DNA from: Chara braunii
Taxonomy: Eukaryota; Streptophyta; Charophyceae; Charales; Characeae
Assembly: GCA_003427395.1 (NCBI GenBank)
Contig: BFEA01000157.1
Location: forward strand, 1,387,813-1,451,002
Length of the DNA: 63,190 nucleotides
Reading direction: 5' to 3'
The position numbers were made by a program, and so were the translations under genes. Shown piece after piece: positions 21,321 through 32,378 of the stretch. Numbering within the stretch: position 1 is the first letter of the stretch; every line of letters starts with the position of its first letter. The notes under the pieces are model-generated. The model was not told the origin of the DNA and did no database searches. It saw nothing but the letters and a program-made list of their open reading frames with translations.

Positions 21321-23431
21321 TGCCCACGAACTCTAAAGTGCAATGAGTTCATTGTCGAGCTCGTCAAGGGAATCGTCCAGTGAAATATAACAGCGTTCTG
21401 TGTCAGGGTGGTATGGACGACGGGCAGAAGAAGAGTCATCCTCTGCTTTGAGAGTCGAAAGAGTAGAAGGGGTTGTAGGCGCCTTGCCTTCGTCTTCATC
21501 CAAACCCTTCGACTCTGTAGAAGCAGATGCTACTCCTACAAGCTGCTCGTTTTTTGGTTCCTAATAAGTGGGCACCAGACTATCACATGCCCCATGGTGC
21601 CACACTTGAGGCGTTGGCGATTGTCCATCTCGGACTGCCATTCCTCACGCGTCATGTTCATCTTTTCCCACGACTTTCCGAATGCTATGTCAGGATTCTC
21701 GGGGAACGAGCGTGACCTCCTCTTCTTCTTCCATTGGTTTTGGCCTTCGTTGTTAGTCATCACGGCAGTGACATCACCCTTCTCAGATTCATTGTCGTCG
21801 TTACCTCCTCCTCCCTCAGACACGTCAACATGTAACTTCTGGATCGTATCATCATCAAGTACTACAAGCATGTAGTGCTGACGCGTTTGCCGCCAAAGGA
21901 CCCGCTTGCCATATCCACCAACCGGTTATGACTTTTCTAGAATCTCAAAAGAATCTAGTCTTATTATACGGTCAATATCAGTATACTTTGGTTAATCACA
22001 TGGATATAAAAAAAAGCTACCCAAGCGTAAGATCCGTTTACCTGTGCGGTCATTTGCTCTCGTTGGAGAGCGAGATCGCAGAACCGTCGATAATTATACT
22101 TACCAGACTTCGATGCTGCCACGAGTTGTTCACGAATGGGCTCGGGGAAGGCACGTGAGTAGGTATAGAGAACCTGGTTGTCTTGTAAGTTCAGTTCAGG
22201 TACCTGCAACAAACGATCCACTTCACGAGACATTGCATCAACAGAAGTCCAACGTTTCTGGCCTATAGTCGTGAGTTCATCAAAGGCCTTATCGGTCGTC
22301 GTCTTATCCTGAAACCTCTCCTTAATCTTTTGGAGAAATTGCATGAGAGTAAGTGTCTAGGCCCATTTACCGATATCCTCAAAGCCAGCAGCATTGACTT
22401 CGGTCAGCACCCACTCCTTGGTCACTCCTCCTAAACATGACATAGAGAAAGCGACCTGACTCTCAGGCTCAACTGGAGCGGTGCTACAGTAAGTTTGAAT
22501 TTCAACTATCCACAACAACTGATTTGCATCCTTCTTGTTGGTGTAGGTAAACGACAATTTCATCTTACCCTTTTTTTTGTTCTTCAATTTTTCGGCTTCT
22601 TTTACCAGTTCTTGTTTCTTTTCGGTGGGTTCTTCTTTCTTCCCTGGCGGTTTCTCAGGTTCTTTCTTTGAGGGTCCGGGTTTCTCTTCCTTCCGCATTG
22701 CATCTTTTACGAGTTTCTGTTGGGGTGGTTTCCTTTCTTCCCCCTTCATCTCCTCCTCAATACTTATCCTTTCCTTTTCTTTCATCAGTCTCATCATAGT
22801 ATCCAGTGATACTGTGTTAGTATCTATCTTCCTCTTGAGATGGACAAGGGTAACCCATAATAGACTGCAACACAGACGAAAGATCAGCCTCGACTTCCTT
22901 AAAATGAAATCGTTCCCTCATTTCTTCTAACATTTTCTCTTGTTGTTCTCTCTCTTCTTTTCTCCTCCGGTATTCTTCAATCTTTCTTCTCTCATCTGCT
23001 ACAAATTTCTCTAATTGTTTGATATTTTTCTCCATTATCTCTACGAACAATTTCTTTCTTTCCTCACTTTCTTATTTCTTCTCTTCTTCCCTTTTTCCAA
23101 TTTTTTTCATTTGCTCGGCGATATACCGGTCAAGGGTTAGTCGCCCTTGCTTCATGAGGTCCTCGACCCTCCGGCCGGTTTCCATCATCTCAACAACAGT
23201 TTTAACGGCCTCAAGTTCATTCTCTGCAACTCGCAGGTTGAACTATCTGCGAACGTGTTATTCAGCTGCTGAACCGACACCATGTATTTCACCAAGCAAT
23301 TGACGAAGAAGGTCCTTTAGAGTTTGCCTTCTTGCGTCAATACGCCCACAAGTTTTCAATTCTCCCCCTTCGGCATCACTGTAGACAATGAGAGGGATGA
23401 GAAAGAAGAGAAACGGTATGAACCACGTCAT
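21293..23431 (-). pseudogene. gypsy-2 gag (coiled-coil N-terminus, degenerate knuckle)
   Basis: From 23431 leftwards: a 57-codon opening frame (23258-23431) whose first 20 residues are strongly hydrophobic; a charged coiled-coil segment (22817-23220); a Lys/Glu/Pro-rich linker (22560-22797); a capsid-like part (21964-22530) with FLQKIKERFQDK and FPEPIREQLVAASK; and a knuckle remnant KCGTMGHVIVWC near 21570-21620 lacking its first Cys. The frame breaks at least five times. After LALQREQMTAQ (about 22060) the reading changes at CAG|GTAAAC, which could be a splice donor or simply decay. Confidence 0.7.
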
Positions 23432-26400
23432 GATAGAGGCACACAGACATTGTCAGAGAGAGCTCATTTTTTCGGGTGTGTATTTGCCGCACAATAAATA
23501 AAATTAAAAACAAAAATAAATTTCACAGCTCGCGCAACTTTTTCAGCAAGAAATAATTAAAAGGAAACAAATTTTTAATTATTTTCTAAATTCCAACTCT
23601 GCTGCCTATTCTTTGTGATAACGTTCTACAGGTACAAGTACCGTTGTCGAGCGCATTGACCCCCATGCGAGCGAGGGCCCTCCCGGCCACATCACGCAAG
23701 AGAAACTTAGGCTTTTAACTTTTTGGAGACAACTCGGGGACGACATGGTAAACCGCGCCGACCCTTCGCCGCTCCAGCCGAGTGCGCCAGCTGTACATCT
23801 CGCGGTCCCTATGACAGGATAGGTTTTCGCGGGGCAGAACTTACCTTCTTCCCTAAGGGGTTGTCACCACCCTCAAGGGCATATCCCCGCCGAGCTAGCG
23901 GCCCACGTGCGAATTTGCTCGTTCGCTGTAGCATAGGTACGAGCGGTTAAACACCGAAGCGGACCCGAGCGTCGTTCGTCCCTGGGGCGCTGATCTCCCA
24001 GGAATCGGATCGACGTCGGTCGACTAAGACGTGATAACCTAAGTATAAGAAAATCTCAATCAATCCTAGTCCCTTCTTTCAAAGACAATCAAGAGTTACT
24101 CAGACAAAACACTTTCAAATAAAGAAGACTCAAGTCAGCGTGAGTTGGCTTATTCTTGTGAAATCAATTCATACATAATACAATCATGCATACCACTTGT
24201 TCAAATCAAATCGACAAAGGTTGAATTGACTTGTCATCCAACAACGAACCAACATGAGTTGACTTGACTTCAAATAACACTTATCAACAAAATGATAAAA
24301 TTGTGACTAACATGCAAAGCGACGCTTGAATAGCGTCTGATCAAATCATCTTCATTCCGTCTGCCATATGGCTAGACCGACATAACCTTTAACTCGGTGA
24401 GACGTGTTGCCAACTTCTTTCAGTCCATACCACACTAACTGCTAGCAAAGAAATGCTGACATTCTAACTTCCAAGCAGAGCTAAGAGGTTATCGCTCTAG
24501 TGATGACTTCGCTTTCACTCTAACTTTAATGTGATTGACATCTGCAAGTAATCCAGCTACCACTATACATGTTAGCGGCTGACGTGGAAAACCGAAATAC
24601 TGGATATCCCATTAAGGACGAGGATTCGTTTTCAAATTTTGTTGGTTGCCTTGTCCTCCTGGGCAATAGTAACCCTGCATATTCACAAAAAAAAGATGGA
24701 ATACGCATTTTGCCTTGGCCGCTGAAAGTTTCCTAAGGGTTCCTGGTTACGTTAACTCCTAACACCAAGTCACTAGCTTACTTAAAATTATGCACTTGAT
24801 TACCCCTCAATGCAATGCATGATAGTGTCATCACCAGGGCAATCTGGATACTATCCACCCAGTTGGTCCTATCTACAAGAAACTTTTTTTTTTTTTTTTT
24901 TAACCTCTTTTGCGAGGTCACGGCCAATACTGGCCCAAGCCTCGAGGTGTAGAGTAGACGGCAAACATACTACCGCTACTCGTGGTAGAGCTGAGGTCCA
25001 GCTTGCGCCCGTGCCTCAAGATCATCAAGCCGCTCAAGCTCGCCTGCATGGAAGGTCAAAGTCGTCGTCCCCGTGCCTCATCGCACACGTACTTCGCGCA
25101 TATCGTAAGTCGATGCCGCTTGATATGCCATCCTCCAAACAATCGCTCTAAACGGTCGATTCATCCGAAGCAGTCTCTCTGTAGTAGTGTTGTATATGCG
25201 AATGAAACCGTGTCTCCTCCCTGATGGTCGAATTCGGACCCCAACCACAACTTGCGCCAACAGCTTCATGTTCGTAACTTGATGAAAGTACAATGTATAT
25301 CCATGAAGCTCGTTCGATCGTCACGGCACCACAACGCGGATGGCGACACGGTCCGCGGGGAAAAACCTGCGATTGTTGTTGACTATTCCAATGAAACCAA
25401 CCCACCGAGTAGGTGCCCCGTCGAAGACCATCAATAATATTTCCACCCGTGCAATGGCCTCCTCTTCCATGATATCTCGCACAGTAGGTATTTCGGAACC
25501 GTCAAGTCTTGCCGCGCCCTAGACATCTGCGCGTCCGATTTAAAAAAAATGGGTTAATCATCTCGCGGCCTACCCCATCGCTCTCCTGTGATGTAGAGAA
25601 GGTAAAAGGCCTTGTTCTCGCGGCCCTCGTTGACCCGACTGAAACTGGTCGTTCTCGGGCTCTAGCTATCCAAGCCTTGCTCGCCACATCGACTCTATTG
25701 GTCCACGCTTCTTGTGGTAAGGCCAACTACGACAAGAGTGCCTAGCCCCACTTTGTTCCAATTAGTAGCCATGAACCGAGCTTCTTGTGGCTCAGTTCCC
25801 CATGTGCGAGCGGCCCCTAAAACGGCTACTAAAGGGGTATGCTATAGCAGTTCCCCCCTTAACGCGAGGCGTCATGAAACTGAAGGCCTCCTCGTGAATA
25901 GTCGTAAGTCCTTTCCTTAGGAGGTGGTCTGGGATACCTCTCGTCCTCGCGAACCTCGGATCTCATAAGTTGGGCTGGCTCCACCACAACAGCATGGTAT
26001 CCCCCCGCATACGCGGTCCACTCCGAGTCGATAGCAGGGCCGGCTCATAAGGCAACGAACCCCCGCCTCAGATGCCTCATAGGAAAGGGAAAAATGTCTA
26101 TCACGGCAGGCAAATCGATCCCCTGTCGCCTGACGTCAAGGGTAACTTAGACGAAAAAAAGAGATTACAGAAGAGAAAACCATTTAGATAGACGGGCATA
26201 GACAGGGAGGGTCATTCAGGAAAGAATTGGTAATCTCAGGAAAAAGTCTATGTCCAATTGATTCCTTCTTCTCTGTGTGATCAAATTTATTTTTGCCGTC
26301 CACTGGTTTTCCATCCTTTCAACATGCATGCACGCGAGAAATAGAAAACAACCATCCTTGTATTCATTTCCATTGACATGGTCAGGTTACTTTTTCAGGC

Positions 26401-27361
26401 ATCCTTCTACCTACCTGCACATCAAATCAAACAATAAGTTCAAAAGAAGACAATGCGATCCCAAACTCATGTCAGACTTTCATTCACACGTGGAAACAAA
26501 CACAACTTTTTCTGCCTCATCAGTGAACATTCAAAGAATACGGTCAAGCAAGTGTGGGTTCACACAGGTGTGAAGGGGTCTGAGTCAAACTGACCTCGAT
26601 TGAAATTGATGTACGGCTCACTTAAGAAAACCGTATAAACTCTTGTCTTCATATGAGAAACTATCACAACGAGCCGTCAGCAAACTGATCCACACCACTC
26701 CCTTATGACGACCACCTGCCACAACACCCTCTCAACACACAATCACTTCCCAATAGCCTGACGGCGTCTCAGCGTCACCATCACACGTCACCAGCGTCAC
26801 TGCGTCACTGCTTTGTTATGCAAATAACGCCCATACCACCTCAAAACACACCACCACTTTGACGACACCTCCCTTAAATGATGCCTTATCGTCGCGCTAT
26901 GCGGGCAGCATAATGTCAACACTGTAAAAAAAAACCACCGTCGTTACAAAAAAAAAGCGGACAGTGCTTCCGCGCCATTACCCAAAAATCGTTGCCGCCG
27001 CCGCAATAAACGGCAGCGCTTTCGCGCCACCACCCAATACGCAATGCCGCAGCTGCAAAAAACGGGCAACACTTTCCCTTGCAACTTACCACAATTGGCT
27101 GTCGTCACAGCACGGAACGGCCAGTACCTCCCCTGTACTTCTTCTAAAATGGTTGCCATCGATGCGCTAACGGTCAACATATCCCCTACACTTCACCAAA
27201 CGAAGTGGTGACTATGGCAGCCTCCACTCCCACGCTCACTGCAGACCTCTAGCGCTTCTCCTTTCCGCCGAGGTGGTGGCTATGGCTATGCTCCACAACT
27301 ATGGCCACCTCCACCAGTCTCTCCCTTAGCTCCCTCTCTCTCTGTGCAGACTTCCACTCTC
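23432..27361. other. gypsy-2 leader region, no gene recognised
   Basis: About 3.9 kb between gag and the CT microsatellite. I see no domain, LTR pair or long frame worth calling. A T-run at 24883-24900 may be the tail of a minus-strand retroposon. At about 23845-23852 the minus strand reads AAG|GTAAGT, a good splice-donor match upstream of gag; an acceptor near 23628 is possible but untested. Confidence 0.35.

Positions 27362-27434
<73 letters not shown>
27362..27434. repeat. (CT)n microsatellite
   Basis: Pure CT tract in the gypsy-2 leader region. Confidence 0.98.
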
Positions 27435-27439
<5 letters not shown>

Positions 27440-27489
27440 GACACTCCAGCAACATAATGCTGCTCTCCACTCCACATTCAGTCAGAATG

Positions 27490-28380
27490 TGGGCAGCACC
27501 CCAACCGAGTGAGGTTGCTGCTGACCAGCCCTGCTTTTATAGTTGGGCTGGAGTGGTGGTCAGCCACTTGGGGCTCAGCCAAAAAAAACGGGGCTGAGCC
27601 TCGATCTGAACTTCGATCGAGGGCTGGGAATCTTGATGTTCCACTAGGAAGATAAAGTCCCAGGCTTTGGCAATACACCCGGCCACCACCCCCGGCCAGG
27701 TGCAGCCTTGAAGTGGCTGTATAAAGCCATTTTCAGCAGACTGTTGAAATCAACAGTCTATTGTCACTTCAAGGTCCAGATGCTTCTCTGCCCTGCATCT
27801 GGTCTTAGGTCGCGAATGAATTCGTGACTGATTTTTTTTTTTCCCAACTCTTCTCCTCCCCTTTTTCCTTCTTTTCTTTTCTTTTCTCTTTTTTTTTTCT
27901 TTCCAACCCCTTCATTTTTCTGTGAGGGGCTGCTCATCGTTTGAGACGAACGACCGCCCCTCCAAACTCAGTCATTTCACAGAGTCGACCTATAGTCAAG
28001 CTCAGCAGGGTCTTCTTACCTCCCCCATCAATATTTCCACGCCCATTCCCTTTGCTGCGTGCTTGTACCAAGCACAACAACAAGCGCCGATACAGGCGCA
28101 TAGTCGGAAGAGCCGACTTCGAAGGGTCAAAAAGCAATGTCCCCATGAACGCTTGGCTGCTACAAGCCAGCCATCCCATGGTAACTTTTCTTACACCTAG
28201 ATCTTCAAGTCCCGAAACGCTAAAAGACAAGTAGGCGCCCGCACCTAGGCGCCAACAACACCAGGTTTGGGTGCACAAGTGGTTGTTGCAGCCCGTCTCC
28301 CAAGTCGAACGGGCGCAGCAACTTCTCCATGACGAAGGTAAGGGGACCCAAATCGAGACAAAATCTAAGAGATATATATA

Positions 28381-28438
<58 letters not shown>

Positions 28439-28449
28439 TTAAAAAAAAA

Positions 28450-28490
<41 letters not shown>

Positions 28491-29180
28491 GGTTACCCTT
28501 AAAAACAGGCGTCTGTCAGGTGCACTGAGGACTAAAACGCCCAGTCACTTCCTTGAGCGCCAAGTGGCGCTTTAGTTTTAGTTTTAATTAGTTTTTTTTT
28601 TTTTTTTTTTTTTCCTGAAAGGCCGTTGGCTTATGCCAACGGTTACTCCCAAGTTTGTGGTGTACCCACAAACTGTTGAAATACAGGCCCGGGTTCGATC
28701 CCTGTCGGGATCGAAAAAAAATTTGGACCGTTTCTCGATTTTGGCGCGTCATCCTTGAAAGCGCAAGGGCTATACTAATCTGCGCAAAACAGCCGCGCGA
28801 TCTCATCAATCGCACGCCCGAGAACGGCCGCGCCAAAAGTTTGGGCTGCTCCAAAGGGAGCTAGCCCAGTAACGATGTCATCGGGGCTCGATCTCGATAG
28901 CCACTAGGCAAGAGTCTGGTATGATATCCTACTGGGCTAGCTCCTATTCCACATTGGAATAGAAGCAACTCTTCCTTATGAAGAGCTTGGCCCAGCGTGG
29001 TATCGCCTTATGGCCTCACGCAGGCAGTGCCTGCATACCCCAGCAGCCACAGCCGCTGGCCAGCCGCGCTGCCGCCAACACGGCGACCGTTTGGTAGCAC
29101 GGCACGCATGTCGTGGCTACGTACATGGCGCGACCACCTATTTGGCCTAGTACTAAGGCCCTGAATCGCGCGGCCTTTAG
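27490..29180. other. Stem-loop-dense zone 2
   Basis: More than fifteen short inverted repeats with perfect arms follow one another. Examples: CCAGCCC/GGGCTGG (about 27525-27551); GGCTCAGCC/GGCTGAGCC (about 27572-27600); CCTCGATC/GATCGAGG (27599-27622); CCTTGAAGTG/CACTTCAAGG enclosing AGACTGTTG/CAACAGTCT (about 27706-27774); GTGCTTG/CAAGCAC (28059-28075); AGTCGG/CCGACT (28102-28118); CCGTTGGC/GCCAACGG (28623-28642); AGTTTGTGG/CCACAAACT (28652-28674); TTCGATCCC/GGGATCGAA (28694-28715); TTTTGGCGCG/CGCGCCAAAA (28739-28838); a 15-bp arm pair (28857-28871, 28930-28944); CTATTCCA/TGGAATAG (28944-28962). No coding signal. Confidence 0.7.
28381..28490. repeat. Interrupted poly-A tract
   Basis: About 100 bp of A with a few T interruptions. 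A (T)n run follows at about 28590-28613. Low complexity; assembly length unreliable. Confidence 0.9.
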
Positions 29181-29699
29181 GTAGAGTAAGTCTAGCTTCA
29201 ACATCCTCATGACCGAGTGCCTCTGCGGCCTTGTCAGACACCGCGGATGACAGGTCGTACCACCGACTCCCGCTGTTTCAATCGGACGTCAATGACGTCA
29301 GGTTCTAAAAGAAATTCAAGTCTCTCGGTCATAGGGTTGGTCTGAATAAACTTTGGCAACGTCAACCTCGTAAAGTCTCCCAATCCAACAAAAAGGGTCA
29401 GGCAGTGTCCGACACAAATCCCTCAATTCAACGAAAAGGTTGGACAACGTCTGATCTTAAGAAACTCGGGCAGGAACCCTTACGAGGGTTTCTGCTTCGA
29501 CACCGTAGCCACGGCCAGTGTGATCAAGACAACAACACACTTGTAAGTACACATAACAATAACAGACAAGCAACAGGTAAGTAGAAAGCCAACACAACAA
29601 CCAATCAATGGTTAACTTCCTTCCTCTTTCAGTTGTATCCTCTGCAACAGCAATGCAACCTAATTGCACACTCACACACTCAATAGCCTGTATGTATGT

Positions 29700-30150
29700 C
29701 ACGTGTCACCCCTGGCATGCCAACGCAGCAGTTCTGCCACGTCAGCGTCAAGGACCGGAAAGGTCTTTCAGGGAGGGATGCCACGTCAGCAGTGCAGGTC
29801 CGCCACACACTCAACACCAGCATACCATGTCAGCGCATCAACAGCAGGCAATAGAGACACAAATACGTGCCACGTCAGACAATGTCCGACATTCCACAAC
29901 ATACCATATCAGCAATGCACCACATCAGCGGTCTCGATCTATACCTTGACCAGCTCCATGTCAGCCTCTTGCCAACGAAACTCTCGCTGGTATAAGTCCT
30001 CAGGTCAGCCACGTCATCATCTTCAAGGGACAGTTGCTCGCACGTGCTATACTACAATGTCTAGACTTGCGGTATTTACCTCGCGTGTTAATACACGCGT
30101 TTCGTTTTGCACATGCGACACTTCCCACTTACCAGGGTGCCACGTCAACA
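29700..30150. promoter_or_regulatory. GCCACGTCAGC motif field in gypsy-2 leader
   Basis: GCCACGTCAGC or one/two-base variants recur about ten times just inside the 5' LTR. Exact copies lie at 29736-29746 and 29780-29790; near copies are at about 29825, 29869, 29903, 29920, 29958, 30007 and 30136. The core TGACGTGG (reverse strand) matches known plant and animal bZIP site classes. Function inferred. Confidence 0.5.
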
Positions 30151-30186
30151 CCTGACAACAGACAACAGATTGCGATGAAAGAGTTA

Positions 30187-30198
30187 GCTCTAATACCA
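30187..30198 (-). promoter_or_regulatory. gypsy-2 primer binding site (tRNA-iMet type)
   Basis: The minus strand reads TGGTATTAGAGC three bases inside the right LTR, one mismatch from the plant iMet-type site TGGTATCAGAGC. This makes the right LTR the 5' LTR. Confidence 0.8.
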
Positions 30199-30201
30199 AA
30201 T

Positions 30202-31420
30202 TGTAATGAACCCAGTCTGACAGATACTCAACAGTCGTCAAACATCAGTAGTCTCAATATCTACAACAAAGTCTCCAAATCGTGAAGTGATATTGCAAAC
30301 AGTATCTCATTACCATTAGAAGAAGAGAGTGGAGGGGGAACAGACAAAGGAGAAGAAGGAAGAGATGATCAAAGATCACAATAGTAATCCCTTCAAACCC
30401 CTCTCCTTCTTCGGGCTTCTCCCTCTCCATATCAACAACCAGGAGATGATAATAAGTATAGTAATCCTGATCACACACAATAGTGTCACGTGGCACTTTA
30501 TCTCGTGAAGATCATGAAGACACAGCAGATACCAGTGACGACGTCAACCTCAGGTGAGTACCCGATCTCCTTCATCCACAGATCTCGATCTTCCTCCTTC
30601 TCACAACCAGTCACCTCATGGAGACAGTGTGGACAATGCCACGTCAGCAGTCGAGATAGGTGACATACGCCACCTCATTAATGAACACCAAAGACAACGC
30701 CACATCAACATGCCATGTAGACCAGAGGCAGCGCCTCATCAACATGCAATGTAGACAAGAGGCAGCGCCACATCAGCATGCAATATAGACCAGAGGCAGT
30801 CCCACATCAGCATGCAATGTAGACCAGGGGCAGTGCCACATCAGCATGCAATGTAGAGCAGAGGCAGCGCCACATCAGCATGCAATGTAGACGAGAGGCA
30901 CCGTCACATGCGTGGAGCACAAAACAAGAAGCGCCAGTATGCTGTCTCCACCTCGTGCCATTGTCCGCATCGCCAGTTCACAACCAACGTCTAGCCAACG
31001 TCGAGCGAGCATAATGCAAGCGTCTAGTCAAAGTCGAGCCAGAGTCAAAGCAGCATAGCAAGACTGAATTCTTGACCACCTCGAGGCCAGCCTTAAGTAG
31101 CATTTGACGAGGTTGTCTGACCTCGACGCCTGTTCCCTCAGTCGTCCGAGGGCCTCGATTATGTACAGTTGCAAACTTCCCCTTGGACCTGATGTTGTCT
31201 GGGTACTTGCATACAAACAAGTGTGTGTGCTTGATCGACGACCTGGGCTGGGAACCTTTGGACTTTAACTGTTAGTGTCAAGACAGTTGACAAAAGTTAA
31301 TTGTCACACGTCCAGGCCCTGAATCCTCGTGTGGGGTCTTTTTCCCCCTGTTTGGTCTGGGCCGAGGGCGGCCAAGCAGGCCCTCAGGTATTCCACGAGA
31401 CATATGGCAGGGTTATTGCA
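30202..31420 (-). repeat. gypsy-2 5' LTR
   Basis: 1219-bp right LTR matching 14628-15860, including the 34-bp array at about 30695-30912 and a near-palindromic G-box at 30483-30496. Confidence 0.88.
30695..30912. repeat. 34-bp tandem array in right LTR
   Basis: About six to seven GCCACATCARCATGC-containing units, more diverged from each other than in the left LTR. Confidence 0.88.
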
Positions 31421-31436
31421 ATATATTATACATATG

Positions 31437-31439
<3 letters not shown>

Positions 31440-31476
<37 letters not shown>
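31440..31476. repeat. (TA)n microsatellite
   Basis: Alternating TA run just outside the gypsy-2 right LTR. Confidence 0.95.
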
Positions 31477-31479
<3 letters not shown>

Positions 31480-31619
31480 CATGAAATAGAACAAGAAGAA
31501 GATGACATGAGTTTTATTATCATGGCTTTATCACCTTCCTCCCCTCATCTCCTTGACACGGACACCGTCAAGGATCTCAACACTTCTATTCATATCGCGG
31601 CAGGCGTACTACCCTCCGA

Positions 31620-31810
31620 TTGATTCCATACTACATTGAGGACAGATTTGCTTGAACATATTAGGCATGAAATGAAATTGATGAAGAAGCATGCATACCA
31701 AATTGCAAAGAACCGAGAACGAGTTGTAGCACAGCTGACCCATCCGCACACAGGAATCTGGACTTCCCCCGGTTGCTATCCATAAGTGTGAATGCAATCC
31801 ATGTCAAGGG

Positions 31811-31854
<44 letters not shown>

Positions 31855-32260
31855 TGAGAGGTAATGGATGGTCATCGTCATTCAGTTAAATTTTCCAAGT
31901 GACTGTAGACAAACTAGTCCGAAGAGTATAAATACAAAGAAGACATCGATGTGAAGTAACAAAGCAATTGAAATCCCCAAAGAGCAAAGATTGAAATAGT
32001 CATAGACAATGGAGCAACAGTTCACCAAAAAATATTTAAGAAAACACAAGGGAGACTATCCAACAATTACAACCACAATATTCATTAAACACATGCATCA
32101 TAAAACCGAGAGGCTGAAGAACAATCGTAGGGTATCGAAGCATTCCACATCAGTACATTATTCTCATGTAAAAAAAAAATTGAGTCCGCCAAAGAATATA
32201 GTTGCAAAGAACTTCGATACAAAGTGTCAAAGAGCAATCAAACTTATAATTACAGATAGA
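31620..32260. repeat. Composite dispersed repeat R2/R1 with (GA)n
   Basis: 31640-31800 (R2) resembles 44155-44325, and 31850-32110 (R1) resembles 43670-43900. A pure (GA)n tract at about 31808-31851 separates the two here, whereas at 43.7-44.4 kb the order of parts is R1, GA, R3, R2, GA. No coding capacity recognised; likely a non-autonomous element family carrying GA tracts. Confidence 0.65.
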
Positions 32261-32303
32261 CGTTAAGAAGAAATTGCGTCGGAAAGAAGATCTGAGCGTA
32301 GCA

Positions 32304-32378
32304 CACGAAGGGTAACCCTGCGGATATGGCGCGCTGGTGTAATGCTCTACCAGTTTCTGCTACCCAGCAGAGGAAACT
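32304..32378. other. Stem-loop-dense zone 3 (short)
   Basis: Consecutive inverted repeats AGGG/CCCT (about 32308), CTGGT/ACCAG and CAGTTTC/GAAACTG, the last enclosing GCT/AGC. Same texture as 12.0-12.65 and 27.5-29.2 kb. Confidence 0.45.

Larger units (their letters stand above)
14628..31420 (-). mobile_element. gypsy-2: inflated Ty3/gypsy LTR retrotransposon
   Basis: About 16.8 kb between outer LTR ends, transcribed leftwards. LTRs 14628-15860 and 30202-31420 share TGTAATGAACCC at one end and GGGTTATTRCA at the other and are flanked by ATAT on both sides (14624-14627, 31421-31424; low complexity, so weak support). A tRNA-iMet-type primer site lies inside the right LTR, and integrase ends about 350 bp before the left LTR. 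The gag-PR-RT-RH-IN order is gypsy. Its length comes from an inserted poly-A retroposon (19.2-20.77 kb) and a 6.8-kb region between 5' LTR and gag. All domains are broken. Confidence 0.85.

Noticed and set aside
25000-26150. Organellar (NUMT/NUPT) insert
   Set aside because: GC-rich and rRNA-like in texture, but I could not match any organellar gene from memory; a search would decide.
26600-26640. Group II intron domain V (GAAA...ATGTACGGCTC)
   Set aside because: The 3' half looks right but the 5' strand (GAGTCAAAC) does not pair beyond five positions; no intron-encoded protein nearby.
28681-28715. tRNA or SINE B-box (GGTTCGATCCC)
   Set aside because: It is explained by a perfect 9-bp hairpin TTCGATCCC/GGGATCGAA within the stem-loop zone; no A-box at the right distance.
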